Positions 8,766-18,100 of a stretch of DNA of 64,000 bases are shown one piece after another (position 1 is the first letter of the stretch; each line of letters starts with the position of its first letter). Source of the stretch: Brevibacterium sp. CS2. Lineage in GTDB: Bacteria; Actinomycetota; Actinomycetes; Actinomycetales; Brevibacteriaceae. The stretch spans positions 372,001-436,000 of the forward strand of contig NZ_CP040020.1 in the NCBI RefSeq assembly GCF_005280295.1. Direction: 5' to 3'. Position numbers and translations under genes: made by a program. The notes under the pieces are model-generated. The model worked only from the letters and a program-made list of their open reading frames with translations. It was not told the origin of the DNA and ran no database searches.

Positions 8766-11620
8766 CAGCGGGTTCCTCCGATGAGTTGCGTGTGGTCGGT
8801 GTCGCCCCGGGGGCCGTCTGCCGGTCCCGCGTCCCCGGGGTCGGCGGGACGGCCGCCGGCCGGTCCGGATCCTCCGCGGCCGGGGGACGCACTGGGAGCG
8901 GAGACCGGAGCGCGGCGGTGGTCGTCGAGGTCGAGGAAGGTGTACGAGGTGCGTGCCGGGACCATCCAGTCCGCCTGTGGGTGGCTGACCGCGAGCACGA
9001 CGGCGGAACCGGCGTCCACTGCTGCGGCGACGAGCGCGGTGACGAGGCTCGCGGACTCCGGATCCGCGGGCTGGTCGGCGCGATCGACGACGAGCAGCGC
9101 GGGCGGGTCCTGGGCGAGTGCGCGCAGGCGGGCCGGGCCGGCGGTGAGTGCGGGGTCGGCGGCGCTCACGACGATGAGCGGGGTGCGGGAGCGGACTCGG
9201 CCGGCCTGCTCGGGCATGACCTCGCGGCCGATCTTGAGCTCGCCGCGGTCGAGCGGCAGCCGGCCGGACAGTGCGAGGAGCAGGTGGCCGGACCCGCGGC
9301 CGGTGGCGACGAGCACCTCGCCGGGTAGGAGCGCGACGTCGATGCCGTCGAACAGCGGGCCGGAACCGGCCCCGGCGGCGTCGAGTCCCAGCCCTTCGCC
9401 GTACACCCGGTACGGGGAGTCCGGCTGCGGCCAGTCGCGCAGCGCCACCTGGTGGAAGAGCCCTTCGCCCTCGACGTCGAAGTGGGGCATGATCCGCTCG
9501 AGCCACTTCGGCAGCCACCACGCATGCTTTCCGAGGAGCGCCATGACGGCAGGGACGAGGGTCATGCGGACGATGAACGCGTCGACGAACACGCCCACGG
9601 CGAGCGCGAGCGCGATCGACTTGATGCCCGCCTCGCCCACGGGCACGAAGGCGCCGAACACCGAGATCATGATGACCGCGGCCGCGGTGACGACGCTCGC
9701 CGAGCCGAGGAAGCCCTTGCGGACTGCCTCACGTGCGCCCGCGCCGTGGACGTAGGCCTCGCGCATGCCGGAGACGAGGAACAGCTCGTAGTCCATCGCG
9801 AGGCCGAACAGGATGCCCATGAGGATGATCGGAAGGAAGCTGATGACCGGTCCGGTCTGCGCGATGCCCATGGCCGACGACAGCCACCCGTCGTGGAACA
9901 CGAGGACGACGGCGCCGAACGCGGTGACGACGCTGAGCAGGTAGCCCACGGTCGCCTTGATCGGCACCCAGATCGAGCGGAACACCATGGTCAGCAGGAT
10001 GACGGAGAGGCCGACGACGAAGATGCCGAAGGGCAGCAGAGCCTTGCCGAGCTGGTCGGACACGTCGATCGCGACGGCGGTGTAGCCGGTGACCGCGGTG
10101 TCGAAGCCGTAGTCGTCCTCGATCTGCGGGGCGAGACCCCGAAGGTCCTCGACGACCTGGTTGGTGCGGTGGTCGTCGGGCGCGAACTCGGGGATGATCT
10201 GCACGATCCCGGTGTCGGCGGTCCGGTTGGGGGTGGCCATGACGACGGAGTGGACGCCGTCGACGGCCTCGATGTCCTCGGCCAGGGACTCCATGTCGCC
10301 GAGCGGGTCGGTGGAGGAGATGATGCCGGCCGTCATGACGAGCGGGCCGTTGAAGCCGGGCCCGAAGTTCTCCTCGATGAGGTCGTAGCTCTCCTTCGCG
10401 GGCGTCCCGGCCTCCGCCCCGCCGTTGTTCGGCAGGGCGAGCTCGAGGCGCTGGGCGGGAATCGCGAAGAGGCCCAGGCCGACGATGATGATGACGACGG
10501 TGAGCGCCGGGACCTTCGTCGCGACGGTCTCCCAGGCGCCGAACAGCCGCCGGTCGAGGCGCGGCTTCTCGGTGCCGTCGCGGCGCGCCTTCCCGGGCTT
10601 GGGCCGCAGCTTCTCCCCGCCGAAGCCGAGCAGGGCCGGGACCAGGGTGACGGCGATGAAGACGGCGATCGCGACGGTGATCGCTGCGGCCACGCCCAGC
10701 ACGGTGAGGAAGGGGATGCCGGCGACGCTGAGGCCGACGAGCGCGATGATCACCGTGGTGCCGGCGAACACGACGGCCGAGCCCGAGGTGGCCGTCGCCC
10801 GGGCGGCGGCCTCCTCCGCGGAGTGCCCGTCTGCCATGAGGTCGCGGGCCCGGTAGATGATGAAGAGCGCGTAGTCGATGCCGACGGCGAGGCCGAGCAT
10901 GAGGGCGAGCATCGGGGTCGTCGAGTTCACCACGAAGAAGCCGGTGGCGAGCACGATGAGGACCATGCCGATCGCGACGCCGAGGATCGCGGTGACGAGA
11001 GGCATGCCGGCGGCCCGCAGCGAGCCGAGGGTGAAGAGGAGGACGACGAAGGCGACGACGACGCCGATGGCCTCGACCCATGACAGGTGCACCCCGGTGA
11101 CGCCGAACAGCTCACCGCCCGGGGAGGCCTGGGTGCCCTCGGGCAGGTCCGCGACGAGGGCGTCGGTGGCCTCGGCGAGGGCGTCCTTGACCGGGTCGCC
11201 GAGCTCGGCGACCGCGCCGTCGTACTGGATGTTGACGAGCGCGGCCCGGTCGTCGTCGGAGATCACGCCCTCGAGTCCGTCCATGAACGGCGAGGTCGCT
11301 GAGTTGACGGAGTCGAGTTCGCCGAGGTCGTCGGCGAAGTCCTCGAGGGCGCTGCGGTAGGGCTCGGCGGTGATGTCGTCCCCTTCGGCGGCGACGACGA
11401 CCACCTGCGCGGCGGTGCCGCTGACCTCGGGGAAGGTGAGGGCGAGCGAGTCGAGTGCCTGCTGCGACTCTGAGCCGGGCAGGGTGAAGTCGTCGTCGAA
11501 GTCACCGGCGAGCAGGCCGGCGAGGCCGCCGAGCACGACGAGCAGGGCCACCCAGATCGCGGCGACGGTCTTCCGGCGCCGGAACGCGGCCAGCCCGAGT
11601 TCGTAGAGAAAAGAGGACAC
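8765..11620 (-). CDS. MMPL family RND-type transporter with C-terminal degenerate ABC-ATPase-like domain
   Basis: 951 residues from a GTG at 11620. Residues 1 to ~710 form a classic MMPL transporter: one helix at 18-40, an extracytoplasmic loop, a block of helices containing GLAVGIDYALFIIYRAR, a second loop, and a second block containing GLAMDYELFLVSGMREA. These proteins export lipids or drugs using the proton gradient. Beyond residue ~715 the sequence looks like an ABC ATPase that has lost its key residues. LFDGIDVALLPGEVL leads to GRGSGHLLL where Walker A should read GxxGxGKST. ALLVVDRAD replaces the Walker B LLxxDEP, and a SHPQAD segment sits where the H-loop His is found. The TetR gene is divergent. 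Confidence 0.85.
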   Translation of the reverse strand: MSSFLYELGLAAFRRRKTVAAIWVALLVVLGGLAGLLAGDFDDDFTLPGSESQQALDSLALTFPEVSGTAAQVVVVAAEGDDITAEPYRSALEDFADDLGELDSVNSATSPFMDGLEGVISDDDRAALVNIQYDGAVAELGDPVKDALAEATDALVADLPEGTQASPGGELFGVTGVHLSWVEAIGVVVAFVVLLFTLGSLRAAGMPLVTAILGVAIGMVLIVLATGFFVVNSTTPMLALMLGLAVGIDYALFIIYRARDLMADGHSAEEAAARATATSGSAVVFAGTTVIIALVGLSVAGIPFLTVLGVAAAITVAIAVFIAVTLVPALLGFGGEKLRPKPGKARRDGTEKPRLDRRLFGAWETVATKVPALTVVIIIVGLGLFAIPAQRLELALPNNGGAEAGTPAKESYDLIEENFGPGFNGPLVMTAGIISSTDPLGDMESLAEDIEAVDGVHSVVMATPNRTADTGIVQIIPEFAPDDHRTNQVVEDLRGLAPQIEDDYGFDTAVTGYTAVAIDVSDQLGKALLPFGIFVVGLSVILLTMVFRSIWVPIKATVGYLLSVVTAFGAVVLVFHDGWLSSAMGIAQTGPVISFLPIILMGILFGLAMDYELFLVSGMREAYVHGAGAREAVRKGFLGSASVVTAAAVIMISVFGAFVPVGEAGIKSIALALAVGVFVDAFIVRMTLVPAVMALLGKHAWWLPKWLERIMPHFDVEGEGLFHQVALRDWPQPDSPYRVYGEGLGLDAAGAGSGPLFDGIDVALLPGEVLVATGRGSGHLLLALSGRLPLDRGELKIGREVMPEQAGRVRSRTPLIVVSAADPALTAGPARLRALAQDPPALLVVDRADQPADPESASLVTALVAAAVDAGSAVVLAVSHPQADWMVPARTSYTFLDLDDHRRAPVSAPSASPGRGGSGPAGGRPADPGDAGPADGPRGDTDHTQLIGGTR

Positions 11621-11642
11621 GACACCACTCTCGATACGGAAA

Positions 11643-11664
11643 TGTATTGGATACAGTTGTGTAT
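11643..11664. promoter_or_regulatory. TGTAT/ATACA repeat, candidate TetR operator
   Basis: TGTAT (11643) - ATACA (11651) - TGTAT (11660) give two overlapping inverted repeats in the ~100-bp gap between the exporter operon and the divergent TetR gene. AT-rich bases after it (TATTATTCT) could be a -10 for the TetR gene. TetR proteins usually control a divergent exporter this way. Confidence 0.55.
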
Positions 11665-11722
11665 TATTCTGGGCCGGAGGCCGGATGGCAAATGGACCGA
11701 GCAACAAGGACGTGAGGAATCG

Positions 11723-12463
11723 ATGAACACCGTGGACCGCTGCGAGGCCGCCCCCGCAGCACAGTCCGCGCAGCCCCCCGGCGACGGCTCGTCCGTCGTT
11801 GCGGCGGCAGCTGCCCCGGCACCCGCCGCCGAGTCGATCTCACCGCGTCGGCTGCGCACGCGGACCAAGCTCATCGAGGCCGCGATCCCGTTGCTCGTCG
11901 CCAAGGGCGTCGCGGGCACCTCGATCAAGGAGTTCGCCGAGGCCGCCGGGATGACGCGCGGCGCCTTCTACTCGAATTTCGCCTCCCGTGACGCGCTCGT
12001 CCTCGCCGTGTGCGACTCCGGGATCAAGCGTGCCATGGACCGCGTGAACGAGGCCGCCGAGTCCGGTCTTGACGAGGTCGCCGATTCGATCGGCACCGCG
12101 GACCCGCAGCGCCTCATGGAGCTCGCTCTGGAACGCTTCTTCATCGAATACCCGGAATCGGTCGACTGGGTGCTCGCCGAACGCGAGATCCACCTCCACG
12201 CCCTGCGCGTCCCCGAGCTGCTCGACAAGTACGAGGAGCTGCTCGCCGCCTATTTCCAACAGTTCGCCGCGGTCATCGATACAGTGCTCGACCGGCTGGG
12301 CGGTCGCACGACGATCCCGGCGGCCGCTCTCGTCGAGCTCCTCGCGGTGGTCGTCAAGGAGGCCTCGGTGAAAGCGATCCCGGAGTGGCCCGGCACCGGC
12401 CCGCTGATCATCGACCCGCAGCCGACCTTCCGGATCCTCCGGGCGTTCGTCGTCTTCGACTGA
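11723..12463 (+). CDS. TetR/AcrR family transcriptional regulator
   Basis: 246 residues from an ATG at 11723 with GAGGA seven bases before it. The first ~40 residues are Ala/Pro rich. The DNA-binding domain follows: RTKLIEAAIPLLVAKGV, then the helix-turn-helix TSIKEFAEAAGMTRGAFYSNF (shown in part) and SRDALVLAV. The rest is an all-helical ligand domain ending in WPGTGPLIIDPQ. It is divergent from the MMPL-YhgE operon, with repeats in the shared promoter region, so it is probably the local repressor of that exporter. The ligand is unknown. Confidence 0.9.
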   Translation: MNTVDRCEAAPAAQSAQPPGDGSSVVAAAAAPAPAAESISPRRLRTRTKLIEAAIPLLVAKGVAGTSIKEFAEAAGMTRGAFYSNFASRDALVLAVCDSGIKRAMDRVNEAAESGLDEVADSIGTADPQRLMELALERFFIEYPESVDWVLAEREIHLHALRVPELLDKYEELLAAYFQQFAAVIDTVLDRLGGRTTIPAAALVELLAVVVKEASVKAIPEWPGTGPLIIDPQPTFRILRAFVVFD

Positions 12464-12566
12464 GCACTCGTGCACTCGTCCCTGCCCACGCTCCCCTGAG
12501 TGTGCTCCGCTGAGTGCGCTCCCCCGCCAGGCCCCGGACGGGCTTTTGGCCACTAGGGTGGTGGGC

Positions 12567-13676
12567 ATGACCGACGCGAACCCCACCGACCCGAACCCCA
12601 CCGCCCAGGGCTCAGCTGGCCCTGAGCCTGCGGTCCAGGACCCTGCGACTGTGAGCACGCCCGACACGAGCGAGGCGGCCGGAGGCGCCGCGCCCAGCAC
12701 GGCCGACGCCGAGGCGAAGCGCGCCGAGTTCCGCGCCTTCCTGTCCAACATGCCCGTCAAGCTGGGCTCGTTCGTCGAGGCCGTCCTGCCGCGTGCGATC
12801 ACCGTCGGTGAGGACGGCGAGGAGAGGGAGTTCCGCAAGGACTTCTCCCCGGCCTCCCTGCCGTGGGTCGAAACGTTCGCGCTCACTCGCCTGCCCTCCC
12901 CGGCGGCCGTCGCGGCCGCGGAGAACCAGCCGTTCTCCGAAGGGCTCGTCCGCTACGTCGGCGAGACCCTGCTCCGCACGGTGGGCGGCACCTGGGACAT
13001 CGACCCGGACGGTGGGACCGGCCATGGGATGCCCTTCATCCGGCCGGATTCGCCGGCCGGGGAGGCCGCCGGAACCCCGATCTCGCTCGTCGGACTCCTC
13101 ATGACCGCGGTGCAGGAGCGCCGCGGCGACACCTTCGTCACCGCGCTGGCGAACGCGCTCGCGGAGTTCGGCGAGCAGGGCACGCCGAACCGCTCGAGCA
13201 CGGGCATCGACCTCTCGGCCGGCGGGGAGCGCCCCTCGCAAGCGGAGCAGGACCACCTCGACGCCTTCCTCGGCGGGGTCGAGCCGGTCATCGCCGCGTG
13301 GATCCACGAGCAGGGCGGCGGGATGGAGGCCTGGGCGTACGGCCGTGCAGCGCTCGAGCGCCTCACAGCGGACCTGCGGGAGCGCTACTCCGATGCGGAG
13401 GCGATGACCGGCCAGGACGAGCAGGCCTACCTGGCCGGTGCGGTGCGCTACGTCGGCGAGGTGATCCGGCGGGCAGGGTTCGGCACGTGGCGATTCGCGG
13501 CCGAGGTCCCTGCCGACGACCCCCGTTCGGGCCAGCCGTTCGTCCGGTTCGCCGGCGGCGATGCCGACGGCGGCGCGGAGGGCTTCGATGTCGTGCCGTG
13601 GCAGCTCATCCGGGACGCCCTCACCGACGATGACGCCCTCGTGGCCGCGTACGACCGGGCTGCGGCGACGGTCTAG
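12567..13676 (+). CDS. Hypothetical protein with internal duplication
   Basis: 369 residues. I do not recognise the family. The first ~50 residues are Pro/Ala/Thr rich. After that the protein appears to hold two related halves. GLVRYVGETLLRTVGGTWDI followed by GMPFIRP and an SLVGLLMTA helix in the first half match AVRYVGEVIRRAGFGTWRF followed by GQPFVRF and PWQLIRDAL in the second. No signal peptide, membrane segment or cysteine motif is seen. It converges on the amidase operon, so it is a separate transcript. ATG at 12567 follows a weak AGGGTGG site. Confidence 0.65.
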   Translation: MTDANPTDPNPTAQGSAGPEPAVQDPATVSTPDTSEAAGGAAPSTADAEAKRAEFRAFLSNMPVKLGSFVEAVLPRAITVGEDGEEREFRKDFSPASLPWVETFALTRLPSPAAVAAAENQPFSEGLVRYVGETLLRTVGGTWDIDPDGGTGHGMPFIRPDSPAGEAAGTPISLVGLLMTAVQERRGDTFVTALANALAEFGEQGTPNRSSTGIDLSAGGERPSQAEQDHLDAFLGGVEPVIAAWIHEQGGGMEAWAYGRAALERLTADLRERYSDAEAMTGQDEQAYLAGAVRYVGEVIRRAGFGTWRFAAEVPADDPRSGQPFVRFAGGDADGGAEGFDVVPWQLIRDALTDDDALVAAYDRAAATV

Positions 13677-13741
13677 CCCGGAGCGGTCGCCCCCGCGTCA
13701 CTTCGTGGGACGGCATGACCGATGCCGGGCAGTCCGAGAGC

Positions 13742-13763
13742 GCCGGCGGCATCCCCCGCCGGC
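13742..13763. terminator. Hairpin between convergent genes
   Basis: GCCGGCGG (13742-13749) pairs perfectly with CCGCCGGC (13756-13763) over a 6-base loop. It lies between the 3' ends of the hypothetical gene and the amidase, and could serve both. There is no U-tract. Confidence 0.45.
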
Positions 13764-13774
13764 TCAGCGCACCC

Positions 13775-15208
13775 TCAGATCTCCGGGTGGCGCAGGTGGT
13801 GGCCGGTCGCGGCCTCGAAGGCGTGTGCGACGCGCAGCAGGTCGACGTCCCGGCCGGGGGCGGCGACGATCTGGATGCCGACCGGCAGCCCGGAGGCGGT
13901 GAAACCTGCCGGCACGGAGATCGCCGGGCACCCGGTGGCGGAGATCAGGGTCGCCGAGCGCATCCAGTCGAGGTAGGTCTCGAAGGGCACCCCCTCGATC
14001 TCGGTGGGGTACTCGATCCCCGCGTCGAAGGGCAGCACCTGCGCCATCGTGGTGACGAGGATGTCGTGCTCGGTGAAGTACTCCGCCACGTCCTCCCGCA
14101 GCCGCGCGCGCGCCCGGTCCTTGGAGATGATCTCGTCCGCGGTGAGCGCGAGCCCGCGCTCGGTGTTCCACACCACGGCCTCCTTGATGTCCGCACGCCG
14201 GGACCGCACGAGTTCGCCCCAGTTCAGCGCGAAGTCGTAGGCCCGCTGGGTGTCGAACACCTCGTCGGCGTCGTCGAGCCGGATGCACGCCTCGCTCATC
14301 TGCGCCCCGAGCTCCTCGAACACCGGGCCCGCGGCTCGCACGATGTCGAGCACTGCCGACTCGACCCTGACGCGCCCCGCGAAATCGGGGGCGAAGCCCA
14401 CCCGGAGTCCGTCGAGGTCGGGCTCGTACCGGGCACCGAGCCGGAACTCGGGCAGGTCGAACACCGTTCCGGGCTCGTCGATCGATCCGGGTCCGCGCGG
14501 GTCGGGCCCGCACGCGGCCTGCATGAGGAGCGCGACGTCGCCCACGGTGCGCGCCATGAAGCCCGATTGCGAGAGCCAGGACCATGGGTCCTGCGGTGGC
14601 ACGTGCGGGAGCCGGCCGTTCGTCGGGCGCAGACCGACGACGTTGTTGAAGGACCCGGGGATCCGCAGCGATCCGCCCATGTCGGAGCCGTCTCCCGAGG
14701 CCTGGATACCGGCGGCGATCACCGCGCCCACGCCACCGGAGGAGCCGGCCGCCGACCGGGACGGGTCGTAGGGGTTGACCGTCGTGCCGAACAGCGGGTT
14801 GAAGGTGTGGGAGCCCGCGGCGAACTCCGGGACGTTGGTCTTGCCCGTGGTGTTCACCCCCGCGGCTCGGAGCCGGGCGATGACGAGCGAGTCGGCATCC
14901 GGCACGTTGTCGGCGAACACCGGCGAACCGAAGGTCGTGCGCATCCCCTCCGTGCTGTGCGTGTCCTTGTGCGTCATCGGCACCCCGTGGAGCAGCGGCA
15001 GCCGCTCACCGGCGGCGTAGGCGCGGTCGGCCTCCACCGCCCGGGCGAGCGCGGCCTCGGCGTCGAGGGTGACGACGGCATTGATGGTGGGGTTCACCTC
15101 GGCGATCCGCTCGAGATGGTCGTCGGCGGCGTCGACGGCGCTGAGCTCACCGGTGCCGATGAGGTGGGCGAGTTCTCGGGTGGACAGCCAGGTGAGCTCA
15201 CTGGTCAT
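13775..15208 (-). CDS. Amidase (amidase signature family)
   Basis: 477 residues, the usual length. The Ser-cisSer-Lys triad is visible: Lys81 in MTHKDTHSTEG, cis-Ser156 in SAAGSSGG and nucleophile Ser180 in GSDMGGSLRIP. Enzymes of this family hydrolyse aliphatic, aryl or acyl amides; those used for tRNA amidation (GatA) come with GatB/GatC, which are absent here. It is the last gene of a minus-strand run behind an M20 amidohydrolase and two membrane proteins, suggesting stepwise use of an imported amide or N-acyl compound. GGAAGG lies about 8 bases before the ATG. The substrate is not predictable from sequence. Confidence 0.9.
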   Translation of the reverse strand: MTSELTWLSTRELAHLIGTGELSAVDAADDHLERIAEVNPTINAVVTLDAEAALARAVEADRAYAAGERLPLLHGVPMTHKDTHSTEGMRTTFGSPVFADNVPDADSLVIARLRAAGVNTTGKTNVPEFAAGSHTFNPLFGTTVNPYDPSRSAAGSSGGVGAVIAAGIQASGDGSDMGGSLRIPGSFNNVVGLRPTNGRLPHVPPQDPWSWLSQSGFMARTVGDVALLMQAACGPDPRGPGSIDEPGTVFDLPEFRLGARYEPDLDGLRVGFAPDFAGRVRVESAVLDIVRAAGPVFEELGAQMSEACIRLDDADEVFDTQRAYDFALNWGELVRSRRADIKEAVVWNTERGLALTADEIISKDRARARLREDVAEYFTEHDILVTTMAQVLPFDAGIEYPTEIEGVPFETYLDWMRSATLISATGCPAISVPAGFTASGLPVGIQIVAAPGRDVDLLRVAHAFEAATGHHLRHPEI

Positions 15209-15260
15209 TGTGCGCCTTCCTTCGGAGCGGGTTATCGTTCGCGAGTGGAGCCGGGGCGCC

Positions 15261-16496
15261 TCAGCGGGAGCCGAGGTGCCCGAGGAGTGCGGTGAGAGCC
15301 GCGCGCACCCCCGTGCCGAGCGTGGTCTCGACCTCGTCGGGACCGAAGAACGGGGAGTGATTGCTCAGCACCTCCTCGGGGTCGTCGACCTTCGCCTGCG
15401 AATAGCCGCCGAAGAACCAGAATACGTACGGCACGTCGATCGCGTCGCCGAACCGCCCGAAATCCTCCGACCCGGTGACCGGCGGGGTGACGTTGACCGC
15501 GTCCTCGCCGAGCTCGTCGCCGAGTGCACGGATGAGCGAGGCGGTGAGGTCCGGGTCGTTGTCCACGGGCGGGAAGCCGTACATCGGGCGGATCTCCGGG
15601 GCGGGCGCCCCGGAAGCCTGCGCCTCGGCGGTGATGATGCGCTCGACGGCGGTCAGCACCGTCTCCCGGACGGCCTCATCGTAGGTGCGGATGTTGATGG
15701 TGAAGCGGGCGCTGCTCGGGATGATGTTCTCCTTGAGCCCGCCGTTGAACACGCCGATCGTGAGCACCGCGGAGTCCCGCCCGGAGATCTCCCGGGACAC
15801 GATCGTCTGCAGGCGGGTGATCATGAAGGCTCCGAGCACGATCGGATCGACCGCGTTCTCCGGCTGCGAGCCGTGCGCCTGCTGCCCGTGGACGATGACC
15901 TCGAGGGAGTCGGCCATCGCCATCGCCGTGCCCGAGGTGATGTTGACGGTGCCGGCCACGCCGGGCCACACGTGCTGGCCGTAGATCGCGTCCGGGCGGG
16001 GCACCCGGTCCCAGATCCCGTCCTCGAGCATCGCCGCAGCACCCGCGCTCGTCTCCTCGCCCGGCTGGAAGATCATGATCGCGGTGCCGGACCAGCGGTC
16101 CCGGTGCTCGGTCAGGAGCTTCGCAGCACCCAGGCCGGAGGTGATGTGGGTGTCGTGGCCGCAGCCGTGCATGACCGGGGTCTCGGTGCCGTCCGGCAGG
16201 GTCCCCGTCGCCTCCGATGAGTAGGGCAGCCCGGTCTGCTCGGCGATCGGGAGGCCGTCGGTATCGGCGCGGAAGGCGACGACGGGCCCTTCGCCGTTCT
16301 CGATCACGGCGACGACCCCGGTCCCGCCGCAGCGGAACGGCTCGAGGCCGTACGAGCGCAGGTGCTCCTCGATGGCGTCGGCCGTGCGGTGCTCCTGCAT
16401 CGAGAGCTCCGGGTGCCGGTGGAAGTGCTGATACATCTCCACGAGCGCCGGGATCTCGGCGTCGAGCGCGGAGCGGAAGGTGGGATCGAGTGCCAT
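15261..16496 (-). CDS. M20 family metallo-amidohydrolase (hippurate hydrolase / N-acyl-amino-acid hydrolase type)
   Basis: 411 residues, cytosolic, normal length. Metal ligands of the M20D group are present: Cys112 and His114 in MHGCGHDTH, Glu147/Glu148 in QPGEE, His175 in GQHVWP. FRADTDGLP near 74-82 is the usual ADMDALP-like block. Such enzymes remove an acyl group from an amino acid or related amine. It is 48 bases downstream of the small membrane protein and 52 upstream of the amidase, so all are probably in one transcript. Which N-acyl compound is cleaved cannot be told from the sequence. Confidence 0.9.
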   Translation of the reverse strand: MALDPTFRSALDAEIPALVEMYQHFHRHPELSMQEHRTADAIEEHLRSYGLEPFRCGGTGVVAVIENGEGPVVAFRADTDGLPIAEQTGLPYSSEATGTLPDGTETPVMHGCGHDTHITSGLGAAKLLTEHRDRWSGTAIMIFQPGEETSAGAAAMLEDGIWDRVPRPDAIYGQHVWPGVAGTVNITSGTAMAMADSLEVIVHGQQAHGSQPENAVDPIVLGAFMITRLQTIVSREISGRDSAVLTIGVFNGGLKENIIPSSARFTINIRTYDEAVRETVLTAVERIITAEAQASGAPAPEIRPMYGFPPVDNDPDLTASLIRALGDELGEDAVNVTPPVTGSEDFGRFGDAIDVPYVFWFFGGYSQAKVDDPEEVLSNHSPFFGPDEVETTLGTGVRAALTALLGHLGSR

Positions 16497-16544
16497 GGGG
16501 TCTCCTTGGAGTCGGCGTGTGGCCAGCGTATCGGGTGAGTCGTG

Positions 16545-17273
16545 TCAGTTGATATGAGCGGTGTCAGAGCTGCTGCGGACCTTGCGGTCCCGCGCGTACC
16601 AGGTGATGACGATCGTGGCGATGACTGCGATGGCCGTGGCGAAGGACTTCACGAGCGGTGGGCTGAACGGCACGATGAGCAGGACCACCACGGCCGAGAC
16701 GACGAGAGCGATGATCGTCGCACGCACCTGGTTGAGCGTCGCGATGAGCTGAACGGTCACGCCGCCGAGGATCGCGGGCAGGATGTACAGCCGCGCGACC
16801 TCGGTGATCGGCTCCGGGGTGATCGAGACCAGCCAGGTGCCGAGCAGGCCGACGAGCACGAGCATGGAGAGCACATGCACCACGGCGGCACCGCAGATCG
16901 CGGCGGTCGCTGAGTACGAGGCCTTTCGAGTTCCCGGTTCGGCTCCGATGGTCGACTGGGCGACGATCGCCGACGGCACGAGCTTGTTGGAGATGTTGCC
17001 GATCATGAACGCCTGGTACATCCCGGCAGGACCGAGGATGGGGAAGTACGTCACGGGTTCGACCACCCAGAACACGCCGTAGACGGCGGCCACCGCGATG
17101 AAGGCGGTGACGATATGCGACACCTCGATACCGAGGTCGGTCGAGAAATAGAGATAGAACGGCACTGCGGTGGCCAGCAGAAGGCAGGCCACCATCGTGA
17201 CATTGCCCCACAGATAGGTCGTCTTGGAGTAGTTGCGATGCAGCGCTTCGAGATCCGGGGCGGCAGTCGTCAT
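16545..17273 (-). CDS. Small polytopic membrane protein, partner of DUF5058 protein
   Basis: 242 residues with about seven hydrophobic segments, for example VTMVACLLLATAVPFYLYF, IVTAFIAVAAVYGVFWVV and IIALVVSAVVVLLIVPF. A TYFPILGPAGMYQAFMIGNIS stretch is polar and may be a substrate-contact loop. No assigned family comes to mind. It starts 22 bases after the DUF5058 gene with AAGGAG before the ATG. Equal size, tight spacing and similar topology suggest the two form a two-subunit permease. This is inference from context. Confidence 0.7.
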   Translation of the reverse strand: MTTAAPDLEALHRNYSKTTYLWGNVTMVACLLLATAVPFYLYFSTDLGIEVSHIVTAFIAVAAVYGVFWVVEPVTYFPILGPAGMYQAFMIGNISNKLVPSAIVAQSTIGAEPGTRKASYSATAAICGAAVVHVLSMLVLVGLLGTWLVSITPEPITEVARLYILPAILGGVTVQLIATLNQVRATIIALVVSAVVVLLIVPFSPPLVKSFATAIAVIATIVITWYARDRKVRSSSDTAHIN

Positions 17274-17295
17274 GATGGTTCTCCTTACTCGATGC

Positions 17296-18039
17296 TCACG
17301 CAGCGCCGAAACCGGCGTGGTGGACGGCGTAGGCGGCGATCAGACCACCGACGATTGCGATTCCCAGCGCCCATTCCCGCAACCAGGCCTGGGACAGGAC
17401 GCGCGCGAGCACCAGGCAGATCGCCATGACGATGGCGGAGGCGACCACTGCCGCGATGTGCGCAAGGGATTTGGGGATCTCCGTGATCGTCAGAGCCGCG
17501 AAGGCTGCGAGCAGAGCCGCTGCGGGCACGATCGACATGAGCGCAGGATTGACCCGGGAGAGCGCGTCGCTCCCCTTGCCGAGCAGCGGGGTGAGCACGA
17601 GCGTGCTGATCTGCCACATCGCCCCCGACAGGCTCATCGCCATGAGTGCGACGACGAACACGGCCTGGGTGTAGCCCTCCCCGCCGAGTTCGGCCCCCAT
17701 CGTTCCTGCTGCCAGGGAGGCCGAGGCGGTCTCGGTGGCAGCGGAACCGATGAGTCCGATCCGGACGAGCACGGGCGGGGTCCCGAACAGCGGGAGCAGT
17801 GCCACGGAGACCAGCACGACGGCCAGTGACGGTCCGATTGCGGCGACGCCGCCGGCCCGGAAGGAGGCGTTGACCTCCGCCTGGCTCATGTCCGCCGCCT
17901 GAGCGTTGCGTTTGACCGCGAGCATGTAGATCGCGGACTGGATCAGGATGACGGCGAACACGGCCGCGGCCAGCACCCACAGGAGCGGCGCATTGGCGAT
18001 GATGCCGATGTCAGTCGAATTGGCCTGGGCGACTACCAT
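17296..18039 (-). CDS. DUF5058 family membrane protein
   Basis: 247 residues with about six or seven hydrophobic segments. The segment GLIGSAATETASASLAAGTMGAELGG is a conserved polar stretch that I associate with DUF5058, a family commonly found beside M20 amidohydrolases. It heads the operon DUF5058 - membrane protein - M20 - amidase. GAGGAG precedes the ATG. A CRP/GlxR-like site lies 60-80 bases upstream. Its role is likely uptake of the compound cleaved by the downstream hydrolases, but no transport has been shown by anything in the sequence. Confidence 0.75.
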   Translation of the reverse strand: MVVAQANSTDIGIIANAPLLWVLAAAVFAVILIQSAIYMLAVKRNAQAADMSQAEVNASFRAGGVAAIGPSLAVVLVSVALLPLFGTPPVLVRIGLIGSAATETASASLAAGTMGAELGGEGYTQAVFVVALMAMSLSGAMWQISTLVLTPLLGKGSDALSRVNPALMSIVPAAALLAAFAALTITEIPKSLAHIAAVVASAIVMAICLVLARVLSQAWLREWALGIAIVGGLIAAYAVHHAGFGAA

Positions 18040-18100
18040 CGGCAGCTCCTCGAATTCAGATCACAGTGGGGAACGGATTGACGCCTCGACCATAGCAATC

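Noticed and set aside
6183..9755. 1190-residue open frame on the plus strand opposite YhgE and MMPL
   Set aside because: It is a GC-driven antisense shadow; the minus strand has clear family motifs, membrane segments and coupled start and stop.
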